A DNA stretch of 8,717 nucleotides from an uncultured Clostridia bacterium (GTDB lineage Bacteria; Bacillota; Clostridia; Oscillospirales; Oscillospiraceae), in contig CALZAG010000063.1 in NCBI GenBank assembly GCA_945613045.1, positions 1-8,717 on the forward strand, in the 5' to 3' direction. Position numbers and translations under genes: made by a program. This document shows, piece after piece, positions 1 through 6,180 of this stretch. The stretch's first letter is position 1. Every line of letters begins with the position of its first letter. The notes beneath the pieces are model-generated. The model was given only the letters and a program-made list of their open reading frames with translations. It was not told the origin of the DNA and did no database searches.

Positions 1-746
1 CCTGCATCATATGCAATCCGGCGCTCAAGTTCAGGTCACTGCTTGAGCTTGCCGACACAACGGGCGCTGAGCACATTGCGACCGGCCACTACGCCAGAGC
101 CGAAAACGGCGTTCTGTATAAGGGTCTGCCCGGCAATGACCAGAGCTATATGCTCTGCCGCATAAAACGGGAGCAGCTCGACAGGCTTATCCTCCCCCTC
201 GGCGGCTATGAAAAGGTCAGAGTGCGGCAGTTGGCCGAGGAATTCGGCCTTCCCGTCGCCCACAAGCCCGACAGCATGGAGATATGCTTCATCCCCGACA
301 AGGATTATATCGGCTGGCTGGGCAGAAGAGCCGCTCTGCCCCCCGCCGGAAACTTTGTTTTTCACGGTAAGGTAATAGGCGTCCACGAGGGCATACACCG
401 CTACACAGTCGGCCAGCGCAGACCCGGGCTTTTTAACGGCAGAAAGCTATATGTCTCCTCGATAGACCCCGAAACAAACGAGATAGAGCTCTCCCTGTGG
501 GAGGAGCTTTTCAAGACAGAGGTCAGCGCCCGCTGCTTCAACTGGCTCTGCGACGTGCCCTCCGGTCCCGTCAGGGCGAGCGTAAGAGTGCGCCATACGA
601 AGTGGGAAAACCCACCCTGCACCGCCTATGTCGAGGGCGGCACGGTGAGGATAGTCTGCGATGAGCCGGTGCGCGCGCCCGCAAGGGGGCAGTCGGCCGT
701 GCTGTATGACGGCGACCGCGTGCTGGGCGGCGGATTCATCGTGTGA
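1..746 (+). CDS. mnmA: tRNA-specific 2-thiouridylase MnmA, 5'-truncated by window edge
   Basis: MnmA adenylates U34 of tRNA-Lys, -Glu and -Gln and inserts sulfur to give 2-thiouridine, acting in the cytoplasm with a sulfur relay. The first full codon is at 3 and 247 residues remain of a family length near 360; the N-terminal PP-loop (SGGxDS) lies outside the window. Visible family motifs are CIICN (3-17, second Cys at 12-14 matching the first catalytic Cys), IATGHYAR, the NDQSYML segment, and KPDSMEICFIPD, whose Cys at 285-287 matches the second catalytic Cys. The C-terminal half is the usual beta-barrel region with YTVGQR and a final GGGFIV. The frame is open to TGA at 744-746. No terminator follows, so read-through into the next gene is possible. 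The identification is secure from motifs; only the start is missing. Confidence 0.95.
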   Translation, partial: CIICNPALKFRSLLELADTTGAEHIATGHYARAENGVLYKGLPGNDQSYMLCRIKREQLDRLILPLGGYEKVRVRQLAEEFGLPVAHKPDSMEICFIPDKDYIGWLGRRAALPPAGNFVFHGKVIGVHEGIHRYTVGQRRPGLFNGRKLYVSSIDPETNEIELSLWEELFKTEVSARCFNWLCDVPSGPVRASVRVRHTKWENPPCTAYVEGGTVRIVCDEPVRAPARGQSAVLYDGDRVLGGGFIV

Positions 747-837
747 ATAAGCAAGCGAAAATCGTCGAATTGACGGTTGACGGCAGAGTGCTTTTATGAG
801 AAAATAGCGGACAATATCATAAGCAAGGAGGAGCGGC
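747..837 (+). promoter_or_regulatory. mnmA-guaB intergenic region with tandem TTGACGG and candidate promoter
   Basis: This 91-nt gap holds the 7-bp direct repeat TTGACGG-TTGACGG at 770-783. The second copy gives a -35 (777-782) with 17 nt to GAAAAT (800-805), a four-of-six match to a -10 box. The first copy gives only a poor -10. A consensus ribosome site AAGGAGG (825-831) sits 6 nt before the ATG at 838. No guanine riboswitch or other structured leader fits here, because too little RNA would precede the gene. The promoter is a guess; the ribosome site is clear. Confidence 0.35.
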
Positions 838-2328
838 ATGGCCATCTACTTTAACGAACCTTCAAGGACCTTCAGCGAGTATCTTCTGATTCCGGGATAC
901 ACCGGCGAGGACTGCGTCCCCGACAACGTTTCCCTTAAAACGCCTCTTGTAAAATTCAAAAAGGGCGAAAAGCCCGCGCTGAGTCTGAACGTGCCCTTTG
1001 CGTCTGCCATCATGCAGTCGGTCTCAAACGACACCATGGCGATAGCGCTTGCCAAGGAGGGCGGCATATCCTTCATTTACGGCTCCCAGTCCATTGAGGA
1101 CGAAGCCGCGATGGTCGCCCGCGTGAAGAGCTACAAGGCAGGCTTTGTGCCGAGCGCCTCCAACATCATGCCCGACCAGACATTGGCGGACGTGCTTGCG
1201 CTCAAGGCCGAGAAGGGCTATTCCACTATGGCCGTGACAGAGGACGGCTCTGCAAACGGCAGGCTGCTGGGCATAGTCTCCAGCCGCGACTACCGCGTTT
1301 CGCGCATGAGCCTTGACACAAAGGTGTACGAGTTCATGACCCCTCTTGAAAAGCTCGTCACCGCACCCGAGGGCACCTCCCTCAAGGAGGCAAACGACAT
1401 CATCTGGGACAACAAGCTCAATTCCCTGCCCATCGTCAGCAATGATGGCAAGCTCCTGTACTTCGTTTTCCGCAAGGACTATGCCGAGCATAAAAATAAC
1501 CCTAACGAGATCCTCGACGAGCAGAAGCGCTACATCGTGGGCGCGGGCATAAACAGCCGCGACTATGAAAAGCGCGTTCCCGCTCTGGTCGAGGCGGGTG
1601 CGGACGTGCTGTGCATTGATTCCTCCGACGGCTTCTCCTGCTGGCAGAAGAAAGCCATAGAATTTATCCGCGAAAAATACGGCGACAGCGTCAAGGTCGG
1701 CGCCGGCAACATCGTCGACCGGGACGGCTTTCTGTTCCTCGCCGAGGCAGGCGCGGATTTCGTCAAGGTCGGCATCGGCGGCGGCTCAATATGCATCACC
1801 CGCGAGACCAAGGGCATAGGCCGCGGTCAGGCGACGGCGCTAATCGAGGTCGCCGCGGCCCGCGACGAGTATTTTGAGAAGACCGGCATATATATCCCCG
1901 TGTGCTCCGACGGCGGTCTGGTGCACGATTATCATATGACGCTGGCCCTCGCCATGGGCGCGGATTTTCTCATGATGGGCCGCTATTTTGCCCGCTTTGA
2001 CGAAAGCCCCACCGCGAAGCTCATGGTAAACGGCAGCTACGTCAAGGAATACTGGGGCGAGGGCTCGAACCGCGCCCGCAACTGGCAGCGCTATGACCTC
2101 GGAGGTCAGAGCAAGCTCAGCTTCGAGGAGGGCGTTGACTCCTATGTCACCTACGCCGGCCCCCTGCACGATAACCTTGAAAAGAGCGTGTACAAGATAA
2201 AATCCACCATGTGCAACTGCGGCGTGACGGATCTTGACTCGCTCAAGCGGAACGCGAAGCTCACTCTTGTATCCTCCGTCAGCATTGTCGAGGGCGGCAG
2301 CCACGACGTTATTCTCAAGAACAAATAA
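838..2328 (+). CDS. guaB: IMP dehydrogenase, Tritrichomonas foetus-like type
   Basis: Oxidises IMP to XMP with NAD+, the first committed step of guanine nucleotide synthesis, in the cytoplasm. The 496-residue protein has a TIM-barrel catalytic domain interrupted by a pair of CBS domains at about residues 100-220. The catalytic loop reads GIGGGSICITRETKGIGRGQ with the nucleophile Cys319; Asp261 lies in CIDSSDG, and the flap carries RARNWQRYDLGG with the Arg418-Tyr419 pair. These positions coincide with the residue numbers I recall for the T. foetus enzyme, and most of the chain can be aligned from memory with few gaps, whereas standard bacterial GuaB reads GPGSICTTR. Lys310 and Glu431, the residue pair that goes with weak mycophenolic acid binding in microbial enzymes, are also present. 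The start is set by AAGGAGG 6 nt upstream. The gene is convergent with cysE. Confidence 0.97.
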   Translation: MAIYFNEPSRTFSEYLLIPGYTGEDCVPDNVSLKTPLVKFKKGEKPALSLNVPFASAIMQSVSNDTMAIALAKEGGISFIYGSQSIEDEAAMVARVKSYKAGFVPSASNIMPDQTLADVLALKAEKGYSTMAVTEDGSANGRLLGIVSSRDYRVSRMSLDTKVYEFMTPLEKLVTAPEGTSLKEANDIIWDNKLNSLPIVSNDGKLLYFVFRKDYAEHKNNPNEILDEQKRYIVGAGINSRDYEKRVPALVEAGADVLCIDSSDGFSCWQKKAIEFIREKYGDSVKVGAGNIVDRDGFLFLAEAGADFVKVGIGGGSICITRETKGIGRGQATALIEVAAARDEYFEKTGIYIPVCSDGGLVHDYHMTLALAMGADFLMMGRYFARFDESPTAKLMVNGSYVKEYWGEGSNRARNWQRYDLGGQSKLSFEEGVDSYVTYAGPLHDNLEKSVYKIKSTMCNCGVTDLDSLKRNAKLTLVSSVSIVEGGSHDVILKNK

Positions 2329-2338
2329 GAAAAAAATC

Positions 2339-2371
2339 GCCTGCTGCAAAACACAAAGTTTTGCAGCAGGC
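2339..2371. terminator. Bidirectional intrinsic terminator between convergent guaB and cysE
   Basis: A perfect 13-bp inverted repeat, GCCTGCTGCAAAA (2339-2351) and TTTTGCAGCAGGC (2359-2371), encloses a 7-nt loop. On the minus strand it is followed by a run of seven T after GA (complement of 2331-2337), an excellent terminator for cysE. On the plus strand the tail is TTTCTATTATTTT, weaker but usable for guaB. The hairpin begins 10 nt after the guaB stop and ends 6 nt before the cysE stop codon, so both units share it. Confidence 0.9.
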
Positions 2372-2377
2372 TTTCTA

Positions 2378-3019
2378 TTATTTTCCCATGCTCTGCAGGC
2401 GGGTGTTTATATCACACAGGGCGCGGCGGATGGCCGCGAGCTCCTCGGCGACGGGGTCGGATATGCTGACCTGATCGACCTCGGTCGCGAAATCCACCTT
2501 CTGGCCTCTGCGCTTGACAACCCTTGCGGGGATGCCGACTGCGGTGCTGTCGGGCGGGATCTCGCTGAGCACGACGGAGTTTGCCGCAATGCGGCTGTTA
2601 TCGCCCACCTTGAACGGCCCCAGCACCTTGGCTCCGGTGCCGATGAGCACATTGTTGCCGATGGTGGGATGGCGCTTGCCGCTGTCCTTGCCGGTACCGC
2701 CGAGCGTGACCCCGTGGTAGATAAGGCAGTCGTCACCGATCTCGGCGGTCTCGCCTATGACGATGCCCATGCCATGGTCGATAACAAGGCGCTTGCCGAT
2801 CTTTGCGCCGGGGTGGATCTCGATGCCCGTGCGGTGCCGCCCCATCTGGGATATCATTCGGGCGAGGAACATGAGCTTATGCTCATAGCACCAATGGGCG
2901 CCTCTGTGATAGCATACGGCCTTCACGCCCGGATACAGCAGCAGCACCTCGATGGGGTTTTTCGCCGCCGGATCGCGGGCAAGATAGGCATTTACGGTCT
3001 CAAGCAGATTCTGGAACAT
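2378..3019 (-). CDS. cysE: Serine O-acetyltransferase
   Basis: Transfers acetyl from acetyl-CoA to L-serine, giving O-acetylserine for CysK. The 213-residue length is the short Bacillota (EpsC-type) form. A helical N-terminal part (1-60) precedes a left-handed beta-helix of hexapeptide repeats (about 65-175). Active-site motifs are GIEIHPGAKIG (Glu67 where E. coli has Asp143), IDHGMG (His82, matching E. coli His158) and TLGGTGKDSGKRHP (His117). The last 35 residues are helical and charged and end in QSMGK, not in the Ile that inserts into CysK in the classical cysteine synthase complex. The gene starts 2 nt after the cysK stop; its ribosome site AAGGAG lies inside the last cysK codons, so the two are co-transcribed and probably translationally coupled. 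It falls under the cysK attenuator. Confidence 0.95.
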   Translation of the reverse strand: MFQNLLETVNAYLARDPAAKNPIEVLLLYPGVKAVCYHRGAHWCYEHKLMFLARMISQMGRHRTGIEIHPGAKIGKRLVIDHGMGIVIGETAEIGDDCLIYHGVTLGGTGKDSGKRHPTIGNNVLIGTGAKVLGPFKVGDNSRIAANSVVLSEIPPDSTAVGIPARVVKRRGQKVDFATEVDQVSISDPVAEELAAIRRALCDINTRLQSMGK

Positions 3020-3021
3020 AC

Positions 3022-3954
3022 TCAGCTCTCCTTAAACATTGGGCTTGAAAGATATCTTTCACCCGTATCGGGCAGCAGTGCAACGATTGTCTTTCCGGCG
3101 TTCTCGGGGCGCTTTGCCAGCTCTATGGCGGCGTGCAGGGCGGCGCCGGAGCTGATGCCGGCGAGCAGGCCCTCGCTGCGGGCAAGCTCGCGCGCGGCGG
3201 CAAATGCATCTTCGTCCGATACCTTTATGATCTCATCGCATATCTCCCCGTTGAGGGTATCGGGCACGAAGTTCGGACCTATACCCTGAATGCCGTGGGG
3301 GCCTGCGTGACCCTCGGACAGCAGCGGAGAGCGTTCCGGCTCAACGGCTACCACCCTGACGTCCTTATTGCGGCTCTTGAGGTATTCGCCGGTACCGCTG
3401 ACGGTGCCGCCGGTACCCACACCGGCGACGAAGATATCCACCTTGCCGTCTGTATCCTCCCATATCTCCGGGCCAGTAGTTACTCGATGAGCCGCGGGAT
3501 TGGCGGGATTGACAAATTGCCCCGCGATAACGCTGCCCGGGATGCTGTTTTTAAGCTCCTCGGCTTTCTCAACGGCCCCCGCCATCCCCTGCTTGCCGGG
3601 AGTGAGCACAAGCTGCGCGCCGTAAGCGCTCATGAGCAGCCTGCGTTCAACGCTCATGCTGTCTGGCATGACGATAATGACTTTGTACCCTCGGGCGGCA
3701 CCTATGGCCGCTATTCCTATACCGGTGTTGCCGCTGGTGGGCTCGATTATTACACTGCCCTTTCCGATGAGTCCCTTGGCCTCGGCGTCATCGAGCATCG
3801 CCTTTGCGGCTCTGTCCTTAACGGAGCCGGAAGGATTGAACATCTCAAGCTTAACCAGCACACGGGCATACAGTTCATGTTCTTTTTCAATATTTCTTAC
3901 CTCCGCAAGAGGTGTGTGTCCGACAAGCTCGGATACAGATTTAAATATTTTCAT
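3022..3954 (-). CDS. cysK: Cysteine synthase A (O-acetylserine sulfhydrylase)
   Basis: PLP enzyme that makes L-cysteine from O-acetylserine and sulfide. The 310-residue chain is full length with a fold-type II PLP core. Visible motifs: NPSGSVKDR with the PLP Schiff-base Lys46, the substrate loop PTSGNTG (72-78), the PLP-phosphate loop GTGGT (180-184), and GISSGAA (266-272), whose serine contacts the PLP ring nitrogen. GIQGIGPNFVP around 221-231 is the CysK substrate-closing region; no C-terminal CBS domains, so not cystathionine beta-synthase. The ribosome site is AAAGGA, 11 nt before the ATG. It is the first gene of a cysK-cysE operon whose transcript begins about 200 nt upstream and passes through a leader-peptide attenuator (separate entries). 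I infer that expression rises when Cys-tRNA charging falls. Confidence 0.96.
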   Translation of the reverse strand: MKIFKSVSELVGHTPLAEVRNIEKEHELYARVLVKLEMFNPSGSVKDRAAKAMLDDAEAKGLIGKGSVIIEPTSGNTGIGIAAIGAARGYKVIIVMPDSMSVERRLLMSAYGAQLVLTPGKQGMAGAVEKAEELKNSIPGSVIAGQFVNPANPAAHRVTTGPEIWEDTDGKVDIFVAGVGTGGTVSGTGEYLKSRNKDVRVVAVEPERSPLLSEGHAGPHGIQGIGPNFVPDTLNGEICDEIIKVSDEDAFAAARELARSEGLLAGISSGAALHAAIELAKRPENAGKTIVALLPDTGERYLSSPMFKES

Positions 3955-3981
3955 TTATGTCATATTCCTTTCCATCAAGAC

Positions 3982-4009
3982 AAAAAAATGACGATGCATA
4001 CGCATCGCC
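3982..4009 (-). terminator. Attenuator terminator in the cysK leader (segments 3:4)
   Basis: On the minus strand GGCGATGC (4002-4009) pairs with GCATCGTC (3990-3997) across a GTAT loop, 8 bp with one G-U pair. It is followed directly by A and seven T (3982-3988). This is a complete Rho-independent terminator placed 27 nt before the cysK start codon and downstream of the cysK promoter, so it can only serve to stop transcription before the operon. Confidence 0.92.
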
Positions 4010-4035
4010 GCACAAAATAAAGCCATCAGGCAATA

Positions 4036-4110
4036 TCAGAGTATGCGACGACAACGACATCGACAGGTACAGGCGCCGCAACAGATATTCATGGCAGTCA
4101 TGGTCCTCAT
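4036..4110 (-). CDS. Cysteine-rich leader peptide of the cysKE attenuator
   Basis: A 24-codon ORF with core NICCGACTCRCRCRR, holding six Cys codons within eleven positions, then a TGA at 4036-4038. A strong ribosome site, AAGGAG (4119-4124), lies 8 nt before the ATG at 4108-4110. An in-frame ATG at 4114-4116 would add two residues but sits only 2 nt from that site, so the second ATG is preferred; ATGs also occur at codons 4 and 7. Five of the six Cys codons are TGT, and Arg codons alternate with Cys in the second half, partly because this stretch also encodes segment 2 of the RNA switch. The peptide is too short and its position too exact for an independent protein; its role is most likely to make the ribosome sense Cys-tRNA. 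A metal-binding micropeptide is a less likely alternative. Confidence 0.85.
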   Translation of the reverse strand: MRTMTAMNICCGACTCRCRCRRIL

Positions 4111-4163
4111 TGTCATCGCTCCTTTTTAATTCCTATAAAAGCTGTGGGGGATTGCCCCATTGC

Positions 4164-4192
4164 ATAATACGTCTCCCGAAGGGATTTGTCAA
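4164..4192 (-). promoter_or_regulatory. Sigma-A promoter of the cysKE leader
   Basis: On the minus strand a perfect -35 TTGACA (4187-4192) is followed after exactly 17 nt by TATTAT (4164-4169), five of six to consensus. Transcription should begin near 4157, which puts a small hairpin, UGGGG-CAAUC-CCCCA, at the very 5' end of the RNA, about 30 nt before the leader ribosome site. A near-consensus promoter suits control by attenuation rather than by an activator. Confidence 0.88.
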
Positions 4193-4264
4193 TAGCTTTG
4201 TTTAATTTCCTACAAATTTCAGGCGTTATATATAATACGGCTGAGGCGGGACTATCTTGATTTC

Positions 4265-4297
4265 TTAACGCGGCGTTAACATCTCTTGTGTTATAAT
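4265..4297 (+). promoter_or_regulatory. Extended -10 promoter of the two-component operon with TTAAC direct repeat
   Basis: TATAAT (4292-4297) is preceded by TG at 4289-4290, giving an extended -10, while no acceptable -35 exists at 17 nt. Instead TTAAC occurs at 4265-4269 and again at 4276-4280, an 11-bp period. The same bases also form the dyad TTAACG-CGG-CGTTAA. Direct repeats with an 11-bp period at the -35 position are typical of OmpR/PhoB-family regulators, and TTAACA resembles the Bacillus PhoP box. The regulator encoded in this operon belongs to that family, so autoactivation is a reasonable inference. Confidence 0.65.
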
Positions 4298-4326
4298 TAA
4301 TTGATACAATTTTAAATGGTGATGCC

Positions 4327-5415
4327 ATGAATAAATCAAACCATATAAAATCCGGGAACTCGGCCGTCCGGGCACTCCGGAACTGGGCTATATCCCTTCT
4401 GGTGCTGGGCGTGGCGTGGCTCCTTTGCTCGTCGCTTAAAAAGCTCTCCTCCTCGGACGTATATGTTCCGATGATCTTTGTTCTGGCTGTATTAATAATC
4501 TCACTTCTGACGGACGGATATTTCTACGGGGTACTGGCTTCAATAGTAAGTGTTATCGGAGTCAACTACGCCTTCACCTATCCGTACATGAAGCTGGATT
4601 TTTCCATATACGGCTATCCCACGACCTTTATGACGATGCTGGCCGTGTCCCTTGTCATCTCCACACTCACCACAAGGGTCCGCGAGCAGGAAAAGCTCCG
4701 GCACGAAACCGCGCAGGCACAATTGAAGGCAAATCTCCTGCGCGCCATCTCTCATGATCTTCGCACCCCTCTTACATCCATAATCGGCTCCATTGACACC
4801 GTTATCGCCGAGGACGGGCATCTTAACGGCAGCGAGAGGGCGGAGCTTCTGGGGGATGCGAAAAAAGACGCCGAGTGGCTGGTGAGGATGGTGGAAAACC
4901 TGCTGTCGATAACCCGCATAAGCGGCGCTGAGGAAACGGTAATCTCCAAAAGCCCCGAGCTTATAGAGGAGATCATCGGCGAGTGCGTTTCGAATTTCAA
5001 AAAGCGCCACCCCGATGTTAATCTGAAGGTCCTCATTCCCGACGAGCCTTTAACGGTGGATGTCGACGCAATGCTTATCGAGCAGGTGCTTATGAACCTT
5101 ATGGATAACGCGGTGTACCACAGCGAGACCATGACTGAGCTGAGCATCGAAGCATCCGTCGGCGAGGGCTTTGCCCGCATTGCCGTATCGGATGACGGCG
5201 TTGGACTTGATCCTGACATAATCCCCGAGCTGTTCAAGGGTCAGATCGGCGCCTCAAAAGGACATCCATGTGACGGAAACAAGTTTAGGGGAATTGGTCT
5301 TGCAGTCTGCAGCGCGATAATAAGCGCCCACGGCGGGAGCATCACCGCCGCGAACCGTCCCGAAGGGGGCGCAGTGTTTGAATTCACCATACCGATGGAG
5401 GACAGCTTGCAATGA
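4327..5415 (+). CDS. KdpD-like sensor histidine kinase, short form
   Basis: A 362-residue membrane sensor kinase. Residues about 20-115 hold four hydrophobic segments (roughly 20-37, 46-62, 65-85, 98-115) of the DUF4118 type found in KdpD. There follow a HisKA domain with the H-box AISHDLRTPLTS (phospho-acceptor His143) and an ATPase domain with the N-box NLMDNA (Asn261), G1 box DDGVGLD (289-295) and G2 box RGIGLAV (321-327). The roughly 400-residue N-terminal KdpD sensor and Usp regions of E. coli KdpD are absent, as in many Clostridia. The ATG at 4327 has only a poor ribosome site (GGTGA, 3 nt away); an upstream ATG at 4322 is out of frame and stops at once. The gene overlaps the next by 4 nt (ATGA). 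No kdpFABC genes are in the window, so a link to potassium is inferred from domain similarity only. Confidence 0.9.
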   Translation: MNKSNHIKSGNSAVRALRNWAISLLVLGVAWLLCSSLKKLSSSDVYVPMIFVLAVLIISLLTDGYFYGVLASIVSVIGVNYAFTYPYMKLDFSIYGYPTTFMTMLAVSLVISTLTTRVREQEKLRHETAQAQLKANLLRAISHDLRTPLTSIIGSIDTVIAEDGHLNGSERAELLGDAKKDAEWLVRMVENLLSITRISGAEETVISKSPELIEEIIGECVSNFKKRHPDVNLKVLIPDEPLTVDVDAMLIEQVLMNLMDNAVYHSETMTELSIEASVGEGFARIAVSDDGVGLDPDIIPELFKGQIGASKGHPCDGNKFRGIGLAVCSAIISAHGGSITAANRPEGGAVFEFTIPMEDSLQ

Positions 5416-6119
5416 ATATCAGAGACAAGATACTTATCGTCGAGGATGAGCGCAGCATCAGCAATTTTCTTCGCACCATCCTTGTTTCAAACGATTACGA
5501 CGTTATCATCGCCCGCTCAGGAGCGGAAGCGTATTCCATGATAACCTCCCATTGCCCCGATCTTATAGTGCTCGACCTCGGTCTTCCCGACATCGACGGG
5601 CTCCAGATAATAAAGTCCGTCCGCGAGTGGACGCTCCTGCCCATCGTGGTCGTGTCGGCGCGCTCCCACGAGCGGGACAAGGTGCAGGCTCTCGATCTCG
5701 GCGCGGACGACTATATCACCAAGCCCTTCGGCGCCGGCGAGCTGCTTGCCCGCATCCGCACGGCCATTCGTCACACCCGCACGGGTCTTGCAAACGAGAC
5801 GATAGCAACCACCGGCAAATTCAAGGCCGGCTCTCTGGAGATCGACTATGACAAGCATCAGGTGCTCATCGACGGCAGCAACGCCGGACTTACTCAGAAC
5901 GAGTATAAGATCGTTGCGCTGCTGGGCAAATGCGCGGGTAAGGTGCTGACCTACGACTATATAATCAAGGAGCTGTGGGGGCCGGGCACACGCGGCAACA
6001 ATCAGTCGCTTCGCGTGCACATGGCGAATATCCGCCGCAAGATAGAAAAAAGCCCCGCCGAGCCCCAGTATATTTTCACCGAGATCGGCGTTGGTTACCG
6101 CATGGTCGAGGGAGACTGA
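5412..6119 (+). CDS. KdpE-like response regulator (OmpR family)
   Basis: The 235-residue cytoplasmic partner of the kinase. The receiver domain (about 5-120) shows the acidic pair Glu11-Asp12, the phospho-acceptor Asp55 in VLDLGLPDIDG, Ser82, Tyr101 and the conserved Lys104 in YITKPF. The C-terminal winged helix (about 135-232) ends with the recognition helix and wing typical of OmpR/PhoB proteins (ELWGPG, RVHMANIRRKIE, GVGYRM). It begins inside the kinase stop codon (ATGA overlap), with GGAGG at 5397-5401 as ribosome site, so the two are coupled. Closest in style to KdpE. Its binding site may be the TTAAC repeat before the operon. The target genes are not visible; no clear terminator follows the TGA. 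Confidence 0.93.
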   Translation: MNIRDKILIVEDERSISNFLRTILVSNDYDVIIARSGAEAYSMITSHCPDLIVLDLGLPDIDGLQIIKSVREWTLLPIVVVSARSHERDKVQALDLGADDYITKPFGAGELLARIRTAIRHTRTGLANETIATTGKFKAGSLEIDYDKHQVLIDGSNAGLTQNEYKIVALLGKCAGKVLTYDYIIKELWGPGTRGNNQSLRVHMANIRRKIEKSPAEPQYIFTEIGVGYRMVEGD

Positions 6120-6180
6120 GAATCTGCTTGGGCTCTGCCGTTTTTACGGGTGAAAGCTCCGGAAATCGCGTAAAAAAATA

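Larger units (their letters stand above)
3982..4119 (-). promoter_or_regulatory. Cysteine-responsive ribosome-mediated transcription attenuator
   Basis: Three alternative pairings can be drawn on the minus-strand RNA. Segment 1 (4107-4119, GCGAUGACAAUGA) pairs with segment 2 (4045-4057, UCGUUGUCGUCGC) in 13 consecutive pairs, two of them G-U. Segment 2, shifted to 4042-4052, pairs with segment 3 (4004-4014, UGUGCGGCGAU) in 11 pairs, three of them G-U, and this consumes the 5' arm of the terminator. Segment 3 otherwise forms the 3:4 terminator. The Cys codons lie between segments 1 and 2, running into 2. A ribosome stalled on Cys codons masks segment 1 and frees 2 to pair with 3 (read-through). 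A ribosome reaching the stop masks 2, so 3:4 forms. With no translation, 1:2 plus 3:4 form and transcription stops. The logic follows the known trp/his attenuators; that it operates here is inference. Confidence 0.85.

Noticed and set aside
747..837. Guanine or PurR-type control element before guaB
   Set aside because: The gap is too short for a purine aptamer and no purine riboswitch core or PurR box pair was seen.
2234..3289. A 351-codon plus-strand open frame opposite cysE and part of cysK
   Set aside because: It lies antisense to two clearly conserved genes, crosses the terminator hairpin and has no ribosome site or recognisable domain; it is a by-product of GC-rich codon use.
3133..4020. 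A 295-codon plus-strand open frame opposite cysK and its leader
   Set aside because: Antisense to cysK, no family resemblance, and it runs through the attenuator terminator.
3955..4157. T-box or S-box riboswitch in the cysK leader
   Set aside because: No T-box core (the conserved AGGGTGGNACCGCG-like bulge) or SAM-box pattern is present, while the leader ORF with alternative pairings explains the region fully.
4229..4236. Second TATAAT-like box upstream of the kinase gene
   Set aside because: No matching -35 box at 15-19 nt on either strand; probably AT-rich background.
4113..4328. A 71-codon minus-strand open frame in the intergenic region before cysK
   Set aside because: It spans the cysK promoter and the 5' end of its transcript, has no ribosome site, and its end overlaps the leader start; it cannot be made from that promoter.
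6141..6176. Inverted repeat TTTTTACG...CGTAAAAA as terminator of the response regulator gene
   Set aside because: The stem is only 8 bp, AT-rich, with a 20-nt loop and no T run after it; it would not terminate efficiently.
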